A stretch of 17,742 nt of DNA. Source: an uncultured Peptococcaceae bacterium (lineage in GTDB: Bacteria > Bacillota > Dehalobacteriia > UBA4068). How positions within the stretch are numbered: the first letter of the stretch is position 1; every line of letters begins with the position of its first letter. Positions 7,295-13,876 of this stretch are shown here, piece by piece. The position numbers and the translations under genes were made by a program. The notes beneath the pieces were generated by a model that was given only the letters and a program-made list of their open reading frames with translations, did no database searches and was not told where the DNA came from. Location of the stretch: contig CAMZIS010000006.1 in NCBI GenBank assembly GCA_947307285.1, positions 1-17,742 on the forward strand. Reading direction: 5' to 3'.

Positions 7295-7334
7295 TTTATC
7301 GAAATTCAATAAATATTTTCTGAAATTCATAAAA
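7295..7334. promoter_or_regulatory. Tandem 19-bp semi-palindromic sites, candidate operators
   Basis: Site 1 (7295-7313) is TTTATCGAAATTCAATAAA, palindromic at 16 of the 18 paired positions. Site 2 (7316-7334) is TTTTCTGAAATTCATAAAA. Both share the core GAAATTCA (7301-7308 and 7322-7329) with a period of exactly 21 bp, two helical turns. They lie between divergent promoters, just upstream of the - strand -35 (7283-7288) and about 30 bp upstream of the + strand -35. A cooperatively binding dimeric regulator such as the adjacent XRE protein would fit. The AT-rich composition means chance contributes. Confidence 0.45.
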
Positions 7335-7362
7335 CAGAGCCCGCTTTTGTCCACGCTGCGTC

Positions 7363-7391
7363 TTGTATTGGCGGCCTCTTTTTGTTATAAT
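7363..7391 (+). promoter_or_regulatory. Promoter of the solute-binding protein gene
   Basis: TTGTAT (7363-7368), 17-bp spacer, TATAAT (7386-7391). The -10 is perfect and the -35 keeps only TTG. GGCCTC (7373-7378) and GAGGCC (7392-7397) form an exact 6-bp inverted repeat that brackets the -10 and could be an operator half-site pair. The start codon follows at 7421 with GGAGG at 7409-7413. Confidence 0.6.
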
Positions 7392-7420
7392 GAGGCCACG
7401 TCATCAACGGAGGATGAGCC

Positions 7421-9133
7421 ATGAAACGGCTGTTGATAATAATACTGCTCCTGTCTTTGCTGGGACTTCCCGCCTGCGGCCTGTTCGGCCCCGGGGAAGA
7501 GGAGATATCTGAGATCGCGGTCTGTCTGGGGCCGGACCCGCTGAGTCTGGACCCGCAGGTTAACGGCGCGGACCGGGCCGGGTCTGCGGGCACGTACAGC
7601 CTGCACCTGTTCGAAGGCCTGATGAGATACGCGCCCGGCACGGCTGCTGCCGGCAGCGACGCCGATATGCTGTCCGTGACTCTGGAGCCGGGGCAAGCCG
7701 CCTCCTATGAAGTATCCGAGGACGGTCTGACATGGACCTTCCACCTGCGGGACGATATATTCTGGAGCGACGGCTCTCCGGTGACCGCCGCCGATTTCGT
7801 CTTTGCCTGGCAGCGGCTGGCGGACCCGGCCAACGCTTGCCCGGACAGCCGTCTGCTTGCCGGCGTGGTGGCCGGCGCCTCCGCCATTTTGGCGGGAGAA
7901 GCGGAGCCCGCCTCGCTTGGCGTGGCCGCCCCGGACGATAAAACCTTCACCGTCACCCTGGAGCGGCCCTTCCCCCGTTTCCCGGAGCTGACCGCAAAAC
8001 CGGCCCTCTGTCCCCTGCCCGCAGCGGCGGTGAAGGAATGGGGCCCGGAGTGGGCAACGGCAGACCGTCTACTTGACGACGGCAGCATCCTCACCAACGG
8101 CGCCTTCCGGCCGGAGCAGTGGCAGGAAGGCTCGCTCGCTCTGGTGCGGAACGAATACTATTATGATACGGAAAATCTTGTCCCGGACGCGCTGACCTTC
8201 CATTTCCGCGATAGCGAGGCAGAGGTTTTGCAGCTGTTCGAAAACGAAGAGTGCGGCTTCATCCGGGGCTTCCCCACGGCAGCCGCGGCAGAGCTGGCCG
8301 CCGCGGGATGCTGCTTCGACCTGCCCCGGCCCGGCCAGTGCGTGCTCCAGTTCAACTGCGAGCGTCTGCCGGACTGGCGGCTGCGGGCGGCCGTCGCCCT
8401 GGCCGTGGATAAGGAAGCCCTTGCCCGCGACGTATTGCGGGGCGGGCAGACCCCGGCCCCCAGCCTGATCGACCCCTTCAGCCTCGGTGAGGACGGAACA
8501 CCTTTCCGTCAGAGCAGCGAGGACGTGATGTACGCCATGCTTGCCGCCGCCTATCCCGAGGCGGACCTGACGACCGACACAGGCCGGCGGGAGCTGGCGG
8601 CAGACCTGCTGCAGCAGGCTCAGTCCGCGGGCTTTGACCCCTCCGCTCCCCTCACGCTCATCAGCGGTCAGGGGGCGGCGCCCCAGGCCGTGGCCGACGC
8701 GGTGCGGGACGACGTGTACGCAGTTTTAGGCCTCACCGTCGAAGTGATCCAGCTCACGCCGGAGGCCTTTGAACAGGCCCTGCAAAGCGGGGAATTCGAT
8801 CTGGTCCGCCTGGTCTGGCAGGACGAGTACGCCGAGCCCCTGTTTTATCTTGACGCCTTCACCGTGGAGAGCGCCTACAACTTTGCCCGCTGGGACAGCC
8901 CGAGCTACGACAGCCTGCTGGATCAGGTGAAAGCCGCGGCGGGCCCGGAGCGGGACGCTCTGCTGCATCAAGCGGAGCAGGCCCTTTACAAGGCGGGAGC
9001 CTTCCCTTGCCTGCCCCTGTACGATTTCGGCTGCCAGTATGCCATGCAGGGGATGACGGGCGCGGCCTACGCGCCGGGCGTGGGCTTCCTTTTCCATCAG
9101 GCCCGGCCCCTGCCCGAGGAGGAGGAAGAATGA
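7421..9133 (+). CDS. ABC transporter family-5 solute-binding lipoprotein (oligopeptide type)
   Basis: A 570-residue lipoprotein. MKRLL plus a run of Leu/Ile is followed by the lipobox LPAC, with Cys19 as the lipidated residue, so it sits on the outer face of the membrane. The SBP_bac_5 hallmark is at about residues 101-134: DGLTWTFHLRDD, then FWSDGSPVTAADFVFAWQRL. LALVRNEYYYD follows near residue 240, and a C-terminal half has the usual VALAVDKEALARDVLRGG pattern. Length fits OppA-like proteins (about 530-600). Members bind oligopeptides or similar ligands for an ABC importer. No permease or ATPase gene is adjacent, so it must use components encoded elsewhere or act as a stand-alone binding protein. 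The ATG has GGAGG seven bases upstream, and the stop overlaps the next start as ATGA. Confidence 0.92.
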   Translation: MKRLLIIILLLSLLGLPACGLFGPGEEEISEIAVCLGPDPLSLDPQVNGADRAGSAGTYSLHLFEGLMRYAPGTAAAGSDADMLSVTLEPGQAASYEVSEDGLTWTFHLRDDIFWSDGSPVTAADFVFAWQRLADPANACPDSRLLAGVVAGASAILAGEAEPASLGVAAPDDKTFTVTLERPFPRFPELTAKPALCPLPAAAVKEWGPEWATADRLLDDGSILTNGAFRPEQWQEGSLALVRNEYYYDTENLVPDALTFHFRDSEAEVLQLFENEECGFIRGFPTAAAAELAAAGCCFDLPRPGQCVLQFNCERLPDWRLRAAVALAVDKEALARDVLRGGQTPAPSLIDPFSLGEDGTPFRQSSEDVMYAMLAAAYPEADLTTDTGRRELAADLLQQAQSAGFDPSAPLTLISGQGAAPQAVADAVRDDVYAVLGLTVEVIQLTPEAFEQALQSGEFDLVRLVWQDEYAEPLFYLDAFTVESAYNFARWDSPSYDSLLDQVKAAAGPERDALLHQAEQALYKAGAFPCLPLYDFGCQYAMQGMTGAAYAPGVGFLFHQARPLPEEEEE

Positions 9134-9786
9134 AAGGCCTGCTCATCTTCGATCTGGACGGCACCCTGCTGGACACCCTGGACGATCTGGCGGCCAGTCT
9201 GAACTATGCCCTGACCTGCTGTGGCCTGCCGGCGCGCAGCCGGGACGAGGTTCAAAGCTTCATCGGCAACGGCGTGCGTCTGCTGGTGCGGCGGGCCCTG
9301 CCGGAAAGCGCGGACGCGGAAACGGAACAGCGGGTGTTCGCCGCCTTTGCCGAGCAATATCACGAGCACTGTGCCGACCTGACCCGGCCCTATGCGGGCG
9401 TCGAGGATATGCTGCGGCAGGTGCGGCAGGCGGGCTTCGCCACGGCGGTGGTTTCCAACAAATCCCACCGCGAGGTGCAGACCCTGTGCGAGCGCTTTTT
9501 CCCTGGCCTGCTGGATATGGCGGCGGGCGAACGACCGGGCCTGGCCCGCAAGCCCGCGCCGGACCTGCCCCGTCTGGTCCTGGAAGAGCTGGGATTCCGG
9601 CCGGAGCAGGCCTGCTATATCGGGGATTCTCCGGTGGATATCGAGACCGCGGTGAACGCCGGTACGGACTGCGTCTGCGTGAGCTGGGGCTTCCGCAGCC
9701 GCCGGGAGCTTATCCGGGCCGGGGCCGCCCGCATCGCCGACAGCCCGGCCGCGCTTGCGGCCCTGCTTGTGGCGGAGCGGAACTGA
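9130..9786 (+). CDS. HAD-family phosphatase, phosphoglycolate phosphatase-like (Gph)
   Basis: A 218-residue cytosolic hydrolase with all four HAD motifs: FDLDGT (residues 7-12, nucleophile Asp8 and acid/base Asp10), VVSN (107-110, Ser109), RKPAP (140-144, Lys141) and GDSPVD (165-170, Mg2+-binding acids). The alpha-helical cap between residues about 17 and 90 is of the Gph/PGMB type (C1 cap). Gph-like enzymes dephosphorylate 2-phosphoglycolate, but close relatives act on other small phosphates such as pyrophosphate or sugar phosphates, so substrate is uncertain. The start ATG at 9130 overlaps the stop of the solute-binding protein, with GGAGGA upstream, so the two are translationally coupled. 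Confidence 0.88.
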   Translation: MKGLLIFDLDGTLLDTLDDLAASLNYALTCCGLPARSRDEVQSFIGNGVRLLVRRALPESADAETEQRVFAAFAEQYHEHCADLTRPYAGVEDMLRQVRQAGFATAVVSNKSHREVQTLCERFFPGLLDMAAGERPGLARKPAPDLPRLVLEELGFRPEQACYIGDSPVDIETAVNAGTDCVCVSWGFRSRRELIRAGAARIADSPAALAALLVAERN

Positions 9787-9808
9787 AAATCGTTCCGCCG
9801 GCGTACTC

Positions 9809-9837
9809 TTGTTGCGCGGCTCGCTTCGTGATATAAT
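9809..9837 (+). promoter_or_regulatory. Extended -10 promoter of the class A PBP gene
   Basis: TTGTTG (9809-9814), 17-bp spacer, then TGATATAAT with a perfect TATAAT at 9832-9837 and a TGn extension. Transcription would start near 9844, giving a leader of about 190 bases. The -35 lies only 23 bases after the HAD gene stop, and no terminator is seen between them. Confidence 0.65.
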
Positions 9838-9843
9838 TCTTGT

Positions 9844-10032
9844 ATAGGCCGCATCCGTCGAAATATTAATATTTAGTTATTTTTTTCGTACTGCGGCAGG
9901 ATTTATACCATATATAGTTAAATACTCAATGATCTGCCGCCGCGCGCGCACCGTGTGCGGCAAACACGCAAAACAGGCAGTTTTTCGATAAAACGGCGCC
10001 CGCCGGGCCCTTCCCATTCAGGGGGTAGATAA
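9844..10032 (+). promoter_or_regulatory. Long structured leader of the PBP gene
   Basis: The roughly 190 bases before the PBP start hold a perfect 14-bp palindrome AAATATTAATATTT (9861-9874) just after the predicted start. They also contain GCGGCAG (9893-9899) paired with CTGCCGC (9934-9940), CGCAC/GTGCG (9947-9951/9955-9959) and CGGC/GCCG (9994-9997/10002-10005). The middle (9871-9930) is very AT-rich in a GC-rich genome. No known riboswitch is recognised. The ribosome site AGGGGGT ends about eight bases before the ATG. Confidence 0.35.
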
Positions 10033-12279
10033 ATGAGCACTCAGGAAATTGTTCCCCGCCACCGCAACCGTAAAAAACGTCATCCGCTGCTGATCCTGCT
10101 GTCCATCCTGCTGGCCATGGCCCTGATCGTGGCCGTGCTGGCCACGGTCTACGTGCTGCATCTGGCCTCCACCCTGCCGGAGATCACCATCGAGGACCTG
10201 GAGACGGCCCAGACCAGTTATGTGCTGGATCAGGACGGCGGCCGCATCGCCACCCTCCACGGCGGCGAAAAGCGCATCATAGTGGAGCTGGACGAGGTGC
10301 CGCAGCATTTGAAGGACGCCATCATCGCTTCTGAGGATTTCCGCTTCTACCAGCATAAGGGCGTGGATATCCGCGGCATCGGCCGCGCTTTGGTGGTGGA
10401 CCTCAAGGATACCATCGCCAATCATTCCCTCACCTTTACCCAGGGCGCGTCCACCCTCACCATGCAGCTGGTCAAGAACGTGGTGGAGGAAACGGAAAAG
10501 ACCCTGCCCCGCAAGATCAAGCAGGCCCTGCTGGCCCTGGAATTCGAAAAGCACTACACCAAGGACCAGATCCTTTACTACTACATCAACGAGATCTATC
10601 TCGGGCCCCAGGTCTACGGCGTGGAGACGGCTGCTCAGTACTATTTCAACAAGCACGCCTCCGACCTGACCATGGCCGAATCCGCCACTCTGGCGGCGGT
10701 GCTGCGGGCCCCGGGCTACAACAATCCCTACACCAACCCGGAGAACGTGGTGCCCGTCAGAAACGCCATCCTCAACCGCATGGTGGACTATGATCCCAGC
10801 TACGCCATGGAAGCGGAGGAGGCCAAGAGCGAACCGCTGGTCGTTTCCACCGCGGCGGAGGAGCAGCCCACCTACGAATATCCCTGGTTCACCGACGCGG
10901 CCATCGACGAGGCCATGGACATCCTGGAGAGCCTGGGCATGGATCCCTCCAAGGTCTATACCGGCGGCCTCAGCATCTACACCACCATCGACCGCAACGT
11001 GCAGGAAGCCATGGAGCGGGCCTACGCCGACCCCTGGAACTTCCCGGAGAGCTACACCGGCGATATCGTTGAAAGCGCCATGGCCATCGTTGACCCCTAC
11101 ACCGGCGCCATCCGCGGACTGGTGGGCGGCCGTCAGTACGAGACCCGCCGCGGCTTCAACCGGGCCACCGACATGCAGCGTTCCTCCGGCTCCACCATCA
11201 AGCCTCTGGTCTGCTACGGCCCGGCTCTGGACCTGGGCTACAGCGCCAACTACGTCATCAACGACTCCCCGGTGAGCTACGGCAGCTGGTCGCCCCAGAA
11301 CGACGACCTCTCCTACATGGGCCGCATCACCCTGCGCACCGCTGTCATGTATTCCCGCAACGTGTGCGCGGTCAAGCTGTTCAACGAGATCGGCGTCTAT
11401 ACCGGCTGGAGCTACGCCAACCAGATGGGTCTGGACCTGACCGAAAACGACATCAACCTCTCCCTGACCCTGGGCGGCATGACCTACGGCGTCAACCCGC
11501 TGCAGATGGCGGCGGCCTTCGCCACCTTTGCCAACAGCGGCGTCTATACCAAGCCTTACTGCGTCACCCGCATCCTGAACAGCCGGGGCCAGGAGATCTA
11601 CACCGTGCAGCCCGAGACCACCCAGGTCTTCTCCCCTCAGGCCGCCTACCTGATGACCGACATCCTGATGGACGCGGTCAACATGGGCACCGGCACCCAG
11701 GCCAAGATCGGCGGCTGGCAGACCGCGGGCAAGACCGGCACCAACGGCCTGCCCTCCGGTAAGGACGACCCGGACTACTGGGGTGTTTCCGGCACCAAGG
11801 ACGCCTGGTTCTGCGGCTACACGCCGCGGCTGGCCGGCGCCGTGTGGATGGGCTACGACGAAAAGAAGGACGACAACGGCAACCTGCAGTATCTGAGCAA
11901 CATCTACGGCGGCACTTATCCCGCCCGCCTCTTCCGCACCGTCATGAGCGACGCCCTGGTCTACTACGATATGGCCTATTTCCAGAATCCCGGCGGCATC
12001 CCCAGCTCCGAATTCTACAACATCGGCGGCGGCGGCAGCCTGGACGACGGGGACGAGGACAAGAAGGACGACGAGAAGAAGGACGACGAAAAGAAGGACG
12101 ACGAGACCAAGCCGGACGATGGGACCGAGCCTACGCCCGATCCCGAACCCACGCCCGATCCGGAGCCCACGCCCGATCCCGAGCCCACGCCTGATCCCGA
12201 GCCCACGCCTGATCCCGAGCCCGATTCGGGCGATGAAGGCGATTTCCAGGGCTGGTGGGACAGCGACGACAGCTGGTGA
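10033..12279 (+). CDS. Class A penicillin-binding protein, PBP1A type (GT51 plus transpeptidase)
   Basis: A 748-residue bifunctional cell-wall synthase. Its basic cytosolic N-terminus (RHRNRKKRH) is followed by one membrane span at about 18-44. The glycosyltransferase domain carries ASEDFRFYQHKG (99-110, catalytic Glu101), GASTLTMQLVKN (138-149) and RKIKQALLALEFEKHYTKDQ (160-179). In that third motif the usual second glutamate is Gln164. The transpeptidase has SxxK at Ser387-Lys390, SRN at 441-443 and KTGT at 567-570, so it should bind beta-lactams. The tail from residue 670 is low complexity: three KKDDE and five EPTPDP units, ending in DFQGWWDSDDSW. Length is normal for clostridial PBP1A. 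It is a single-gene unit ending at the 12303-12337 terminator. Confidence 0.95.
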   Translation: MSTQEIVPRHRNRKKRHPLLILLSILLAMALIVAVLATVYVLHLASTLPEITIEDLETAQTSYVLDQDGGRIATLHGGEKRIIVELDEVPQHLKDAIIASEDFRFYQHKGVDIRGIGRALVVDLKDTIANHSLTFTQGASTLTMQLVKNVVEETEKTLPRKIKQALLALEFEKHYTKDQILYYYINEIYLGPQVYGVETAAQYYFNKHASDLTMAESATLAAVLRAPGYNNPYTNPENVVPVRNAILNRMVDYDPSYAMEAEEAKSEPLVVSTAAEEQPTYEYPWFTDAAIDEAMDILESLGMDPSKVYTGGLSIYTTIDRNVQEAMERAYADPWNFPESYTGDIVESAMAIVDPYTGAIRGLVGGRQYETRRGFNRATDMQRSSGSTIKPLVCYGPALDLGYSANYVINDSPVSYGSWSPQNDDLSYMGRITLRTAVMYSRNVCAVKLFNEIGVYTGWSYANQMGLDLTENDINLSLTLGGMTYGVNPLQMAAAFATFANSGVYTKPYCVTRILNSRGQEIYTVQPETTQVFSPQAAYLMTDILMDAVNMGTGTQAKIGGWQTAGKTGTNGLPSGKDDPDYWGVSGTKDAWFCGYTPRLAGAVWMGYDEKKDDNGNLQYLSNIYGGTYPARLFRTVMSDALVYYDMAYFQNPGGIPSSEFYNIGGGGSLDDGDEDKKDDEKKDDEKKDDETKPDDGTEPTPDPEPTPDPEPTPDPEPTPDPEPTPDPEPDSGDEGDFQGWWDSDDSW
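12061..12105 (+). repeat. Three tandem 15-bp repeats coding KKDDE
   Basis: Three near-identical copies of AAGAAGGACGACGA(G/A) encode residues 677-691 of the PBP tail. Highly charged and likely disordered; such repeats are prone to copy-number change by slippage. Confidence 0.85.
12127..12216 (+). repeat. Five tandem 18-bp repeats coding EPTPDP
   Basis: Five copies of an 18-bp unit (GAGCCCACGCCCGATCCC with third-position changes) encode residues 699-728 of the PBP. This gives an extended proline-rich spacer outside the membrane. Confidence 0.85.
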
Positions 12280-12302
12280 TAAAGACCCGCGACCGAATTG
12301 AA

Positions 12303-12337
12303 AAAGAGCCGGAGCGTTCGCTCCGGCTCTTTCTTTC
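12303..12337. terminator. Bidirectional terminator between PBP and LysE-type gene
   Basis: A 13-bp stem AAAGAGCCGGAGC (12303-12315) / GCTCCGGCTCTTT (12320-12332), loop GTTC, with TTTCTTT after it on the + strand and a run of A before it. It serves the convergent PBP and exporter genes. Confidence 0.9.
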
Positions 12338-12345
12338 GTCTGCAG

Positions 12346-12954
12346 TCACTTTTTCTTCAGTATCATCTTCAAGCCGAAGCCGGCGATGAGCAAGCCCACG
12401 ATCACGTTCAGCGCGGCGGAGACGGTCGGCGGGATGAAGCTGCGCAATACCGTCCCCAGAAGCGCCACCGCCGTAAGGAAGAGCAGGGTAGCCGAGACCG
12501 CTCCGGCGGAAAAGACCGTAAGCTGTCTGCTTTGCAGGCCCTCCTCCACGATCTTCGCCGTGAGCACGCTGCCCCAGAAGACCACGGTCAAAGGGTTGGA
12601 CAGGGTGAGTATCAGGCCCTGCAGGAACAGGCTGCCCGCCGGAGCGTTCACGCTGAGGCCCGGGATAAAGCTGTATCCGAAGGGCCCCAGGGCGATGTTC
12701 AGACCGAACAGCAGCAGCACCGCGCCGCCGATCAGCGGCACCAGCCTCCTCGCGCCCTCCCTTTCCAGCAGCTTGCCCGCGCCCAGACCGGCCAGAGCGA
12801 TATAGAAAGCGTCCACCAGGGCGATGGCCAGCACCAGGGAAAAGGCGGGGAAGAAGCCGGAGCTCTGGGCAGTGTTGAACACCATGAGACACATGGGCCC
12901 GATGGCCAGCTGCAGCAGCATGCCGAAACGCAGGCCCTCGCCATAGCTCTTCAC
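12346..12954 (-). CDS. LysE/RhtB-family amino-acid exporter
   Basis: A 202-residue inner-membrane protein with about six hydrophobic spans. The N-terminal GMLLQLAIGPMCLMVFNTA (about residues 11-29) contains the family's conserved GP motif. The central LTLSNPLTVVFWGSVL (about 116-131) matches the conserved NP-x-x-x-x-F/W motif. The family exports amino acids or related metabolites by proton antiport; the substrate is not predictable here. The start is a GTG at 12954 with GGGAGGGG five bases upstream. It is a single-gene unit with its own strong promoter, and terminator hairpins stand on both sides. No LysG-like regulator is adjacent. Confidence 0.88.
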   Translation of the reverse strand: MKSYGEGLRFGMLLQLAIGPMCLMVFNTAQSSGFFPAFSLVLAIALVDAFYIALAGLGAGKLLEREGARRLVPLIGGAVLLLFGLNIALGPFGYSFIPGLSVNAPAGSLFLQGLILTLSNPLTVVFWGSVLTAKIVEEGLQSRQLTVFSAGAVSATLLFLTAVALLGTVLRSFIPPTVSAALNVIVGLLIAGFGLKMILKKK

Positions 12955-12990
12955 CTTTACCCCTCCCCTCCGCGCGGATAATTAATGTAC

Positions 12991-13019
12991 ATTATAGCAC
13001 GGGAAAAAACAGCGGTCAA
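12991..13019 (-). promoter_or_regulatory. Strong promoter of the LysE-type gene with overlapping palindrome
   Basis: On the - strand TTGACC (13019-13014), 17-bp spacer, TATAAT (12996-12991). A perfect 12-bp palindrome TAATGTACATTA (12983-12994) overlaps the -10 and the region just downstream, a typical place for a repressor site. Confidence 0.75.
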
Positions 13020-13023
13020 ACGG

Positions 13024-13054
13024 AAAGAGCCGGAAGCATTCCGGCTCTTTTGTT
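13024..13054. terminator. Terminator after the YtrA-type ABC operon
   Basis: A 12-bp stem AAAGAGCCGGAA (13024-13035) / TTCCGGCTCTTT (13039-13050), loop GCA, with TTTTGTTT on the + strand and TTTCCGTTTG on the - strand. It ends the - strand ABC operon and lies against the -35 of the exporter gene. Its stem is nearly the same as that at 12303-12332. Confidence 0.8.
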
Positions 13055-13073
13055 TAGCGATCGCGTGGCCGCG

Positions 13074-13136
13074 TCAGCCTTTTTTCCGCAGGCGTTCCAG
13101 GCACAGCAGGCAGCTCAGGATAAAGACGAAGATCAC
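13074..13136 (-). CDS. Possible 20-residue hydrophobic peptide downstream of the ABC permease
   Basis: A GTG overlapping the permease stop as GTGA opens a 20-codon frame reading (M)IFVFILSCLLCLERLRKKG and ending TGA. It has one short hydrophobic stretch and a basic end, like small membrane peptides, and sits before the terminator. The ribosome site is weak (AAGCTG). It may equally be untranslated 3' sequence. Confidence 0.2.
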   Translation of the reverse strand: MIFVFILSCLLCLERLRKKG

Positions 13137-13876
13137 GCCAGGTTCAGCTTTTTATCCAGCAGCCAGCGGGTGATGAGGAAGAACACCGCGCAGGCCGCCA
13201 GCATGGCCACATTGGCTCCCGCCAGCACGGACCAGCCGGGGATATTGTCCACGCTGAAGCTCAGATTGGCCAGGGCGCCCAGTTTGAAGAGGCCGAAGGC
13301 TCCGGCCACGCCCAGGATCTGCAGGACCAGCTGGATGATGATGAACGCGCCCACTGAGGCCAGGAACTTGTGCTCGTTGAAGGTCTGGCCGATGGCCATG
13401 CACATATAGCAAAAGAGGATGAAGGCCGCCAGCGCCAGCAGCATCAGCAGGATGAAGCCCGCAGTCTCCCCGTTGGGTATGCGGATAGGCGCGCCGCCGG
13501 AGAAAAAGTTTTGCAGGATGACCACCAGGAAGCACAGCAGAGAGCTGCCGATAGTCCAGCACATGGCCGGGATCAGCTTGGCCAGGATGTTCTGGCCCGT
13601 GGTCACGGGCAGGGTGAACATGAGATAGCCCTCCTGGCCCAGCAGGTTCTTGTAAAAGCGGCTCACCAGCACCACCACCGTGGTAATGACCAGGCCGAAG
13701 GCGGCCACCACGTAGATCAGTCCCACCATGAAGGTGAGGAAGCTCACGCCCCTGGCGTCGTCGGGCAGGGCCCGCAGCAGCAGCATGAGGCCGGCCAGGA
13801 TGGCGATGGCCGCATAGATGGGCAGGAACAGTCGGGCGGTGGCCCGGAATTCGTATTTCAACAGCTTGCCTAACAT
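13133..13876 (-). CDS. ABC transporter permease of the YtrA-type operon
   Basis: A 247-residue membrane protein with six predicted spans, starting MLGKLLKYEFRATARLFLPIYA, a typical opening of ABC-2-type permeases in Bacillota GntR/YtrA operons. Spans lie near residues 17-35, 44-68, 95-118, 139-162, 172-197 and 211-233. It probably pairs with the adjacent ATPase as an exporter. GGGAGG lies seven bases before the ATG, and the gene overlaps the ATPase stop by seven bases. Substrate is unknown; related operons respond to cell-wall antibiotics or peptides, which is only an analogy here. Confidence 0.82.
   Translation of the reverse strand: MLGKLLKYEFRATARLFLPIYAAIAILAGLMLLLRALPDDARGVSFLTFMVGLIYVVAAFGLVITTVVVLVSRFYKNLLGQEGYLMFTLPVTTGQNILAKLIPAMCWTIGSSLLCFLVVILQNFFSGGAPIRIPNGETAGFILLMLLALAAFILFCYMCMAIGQTFNEHKFLASVGAFIIIQLVLQILGVAGAFGLFKLGALANLSFSVDNIPGWSVLAGANVAMLAACAVFFLITRWLLDKKLNLA

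Noticed and set aside
12127..12216. Tandem 18-bp repeats considered as a CRISPR-like or regulatory array
   Set aside because: No spacers; the period is in frame with the PBP gene and codes a regular EPTPDP tail.
12131..12892. Long - strand frame with ARDQAWARDQ repeats
   Set aside because: The repeats are the reverse complement of the PBP EPTPDP repeats, and the rest is a shadow of the LysE-type gene in another frame. A terminator lies in its middle.
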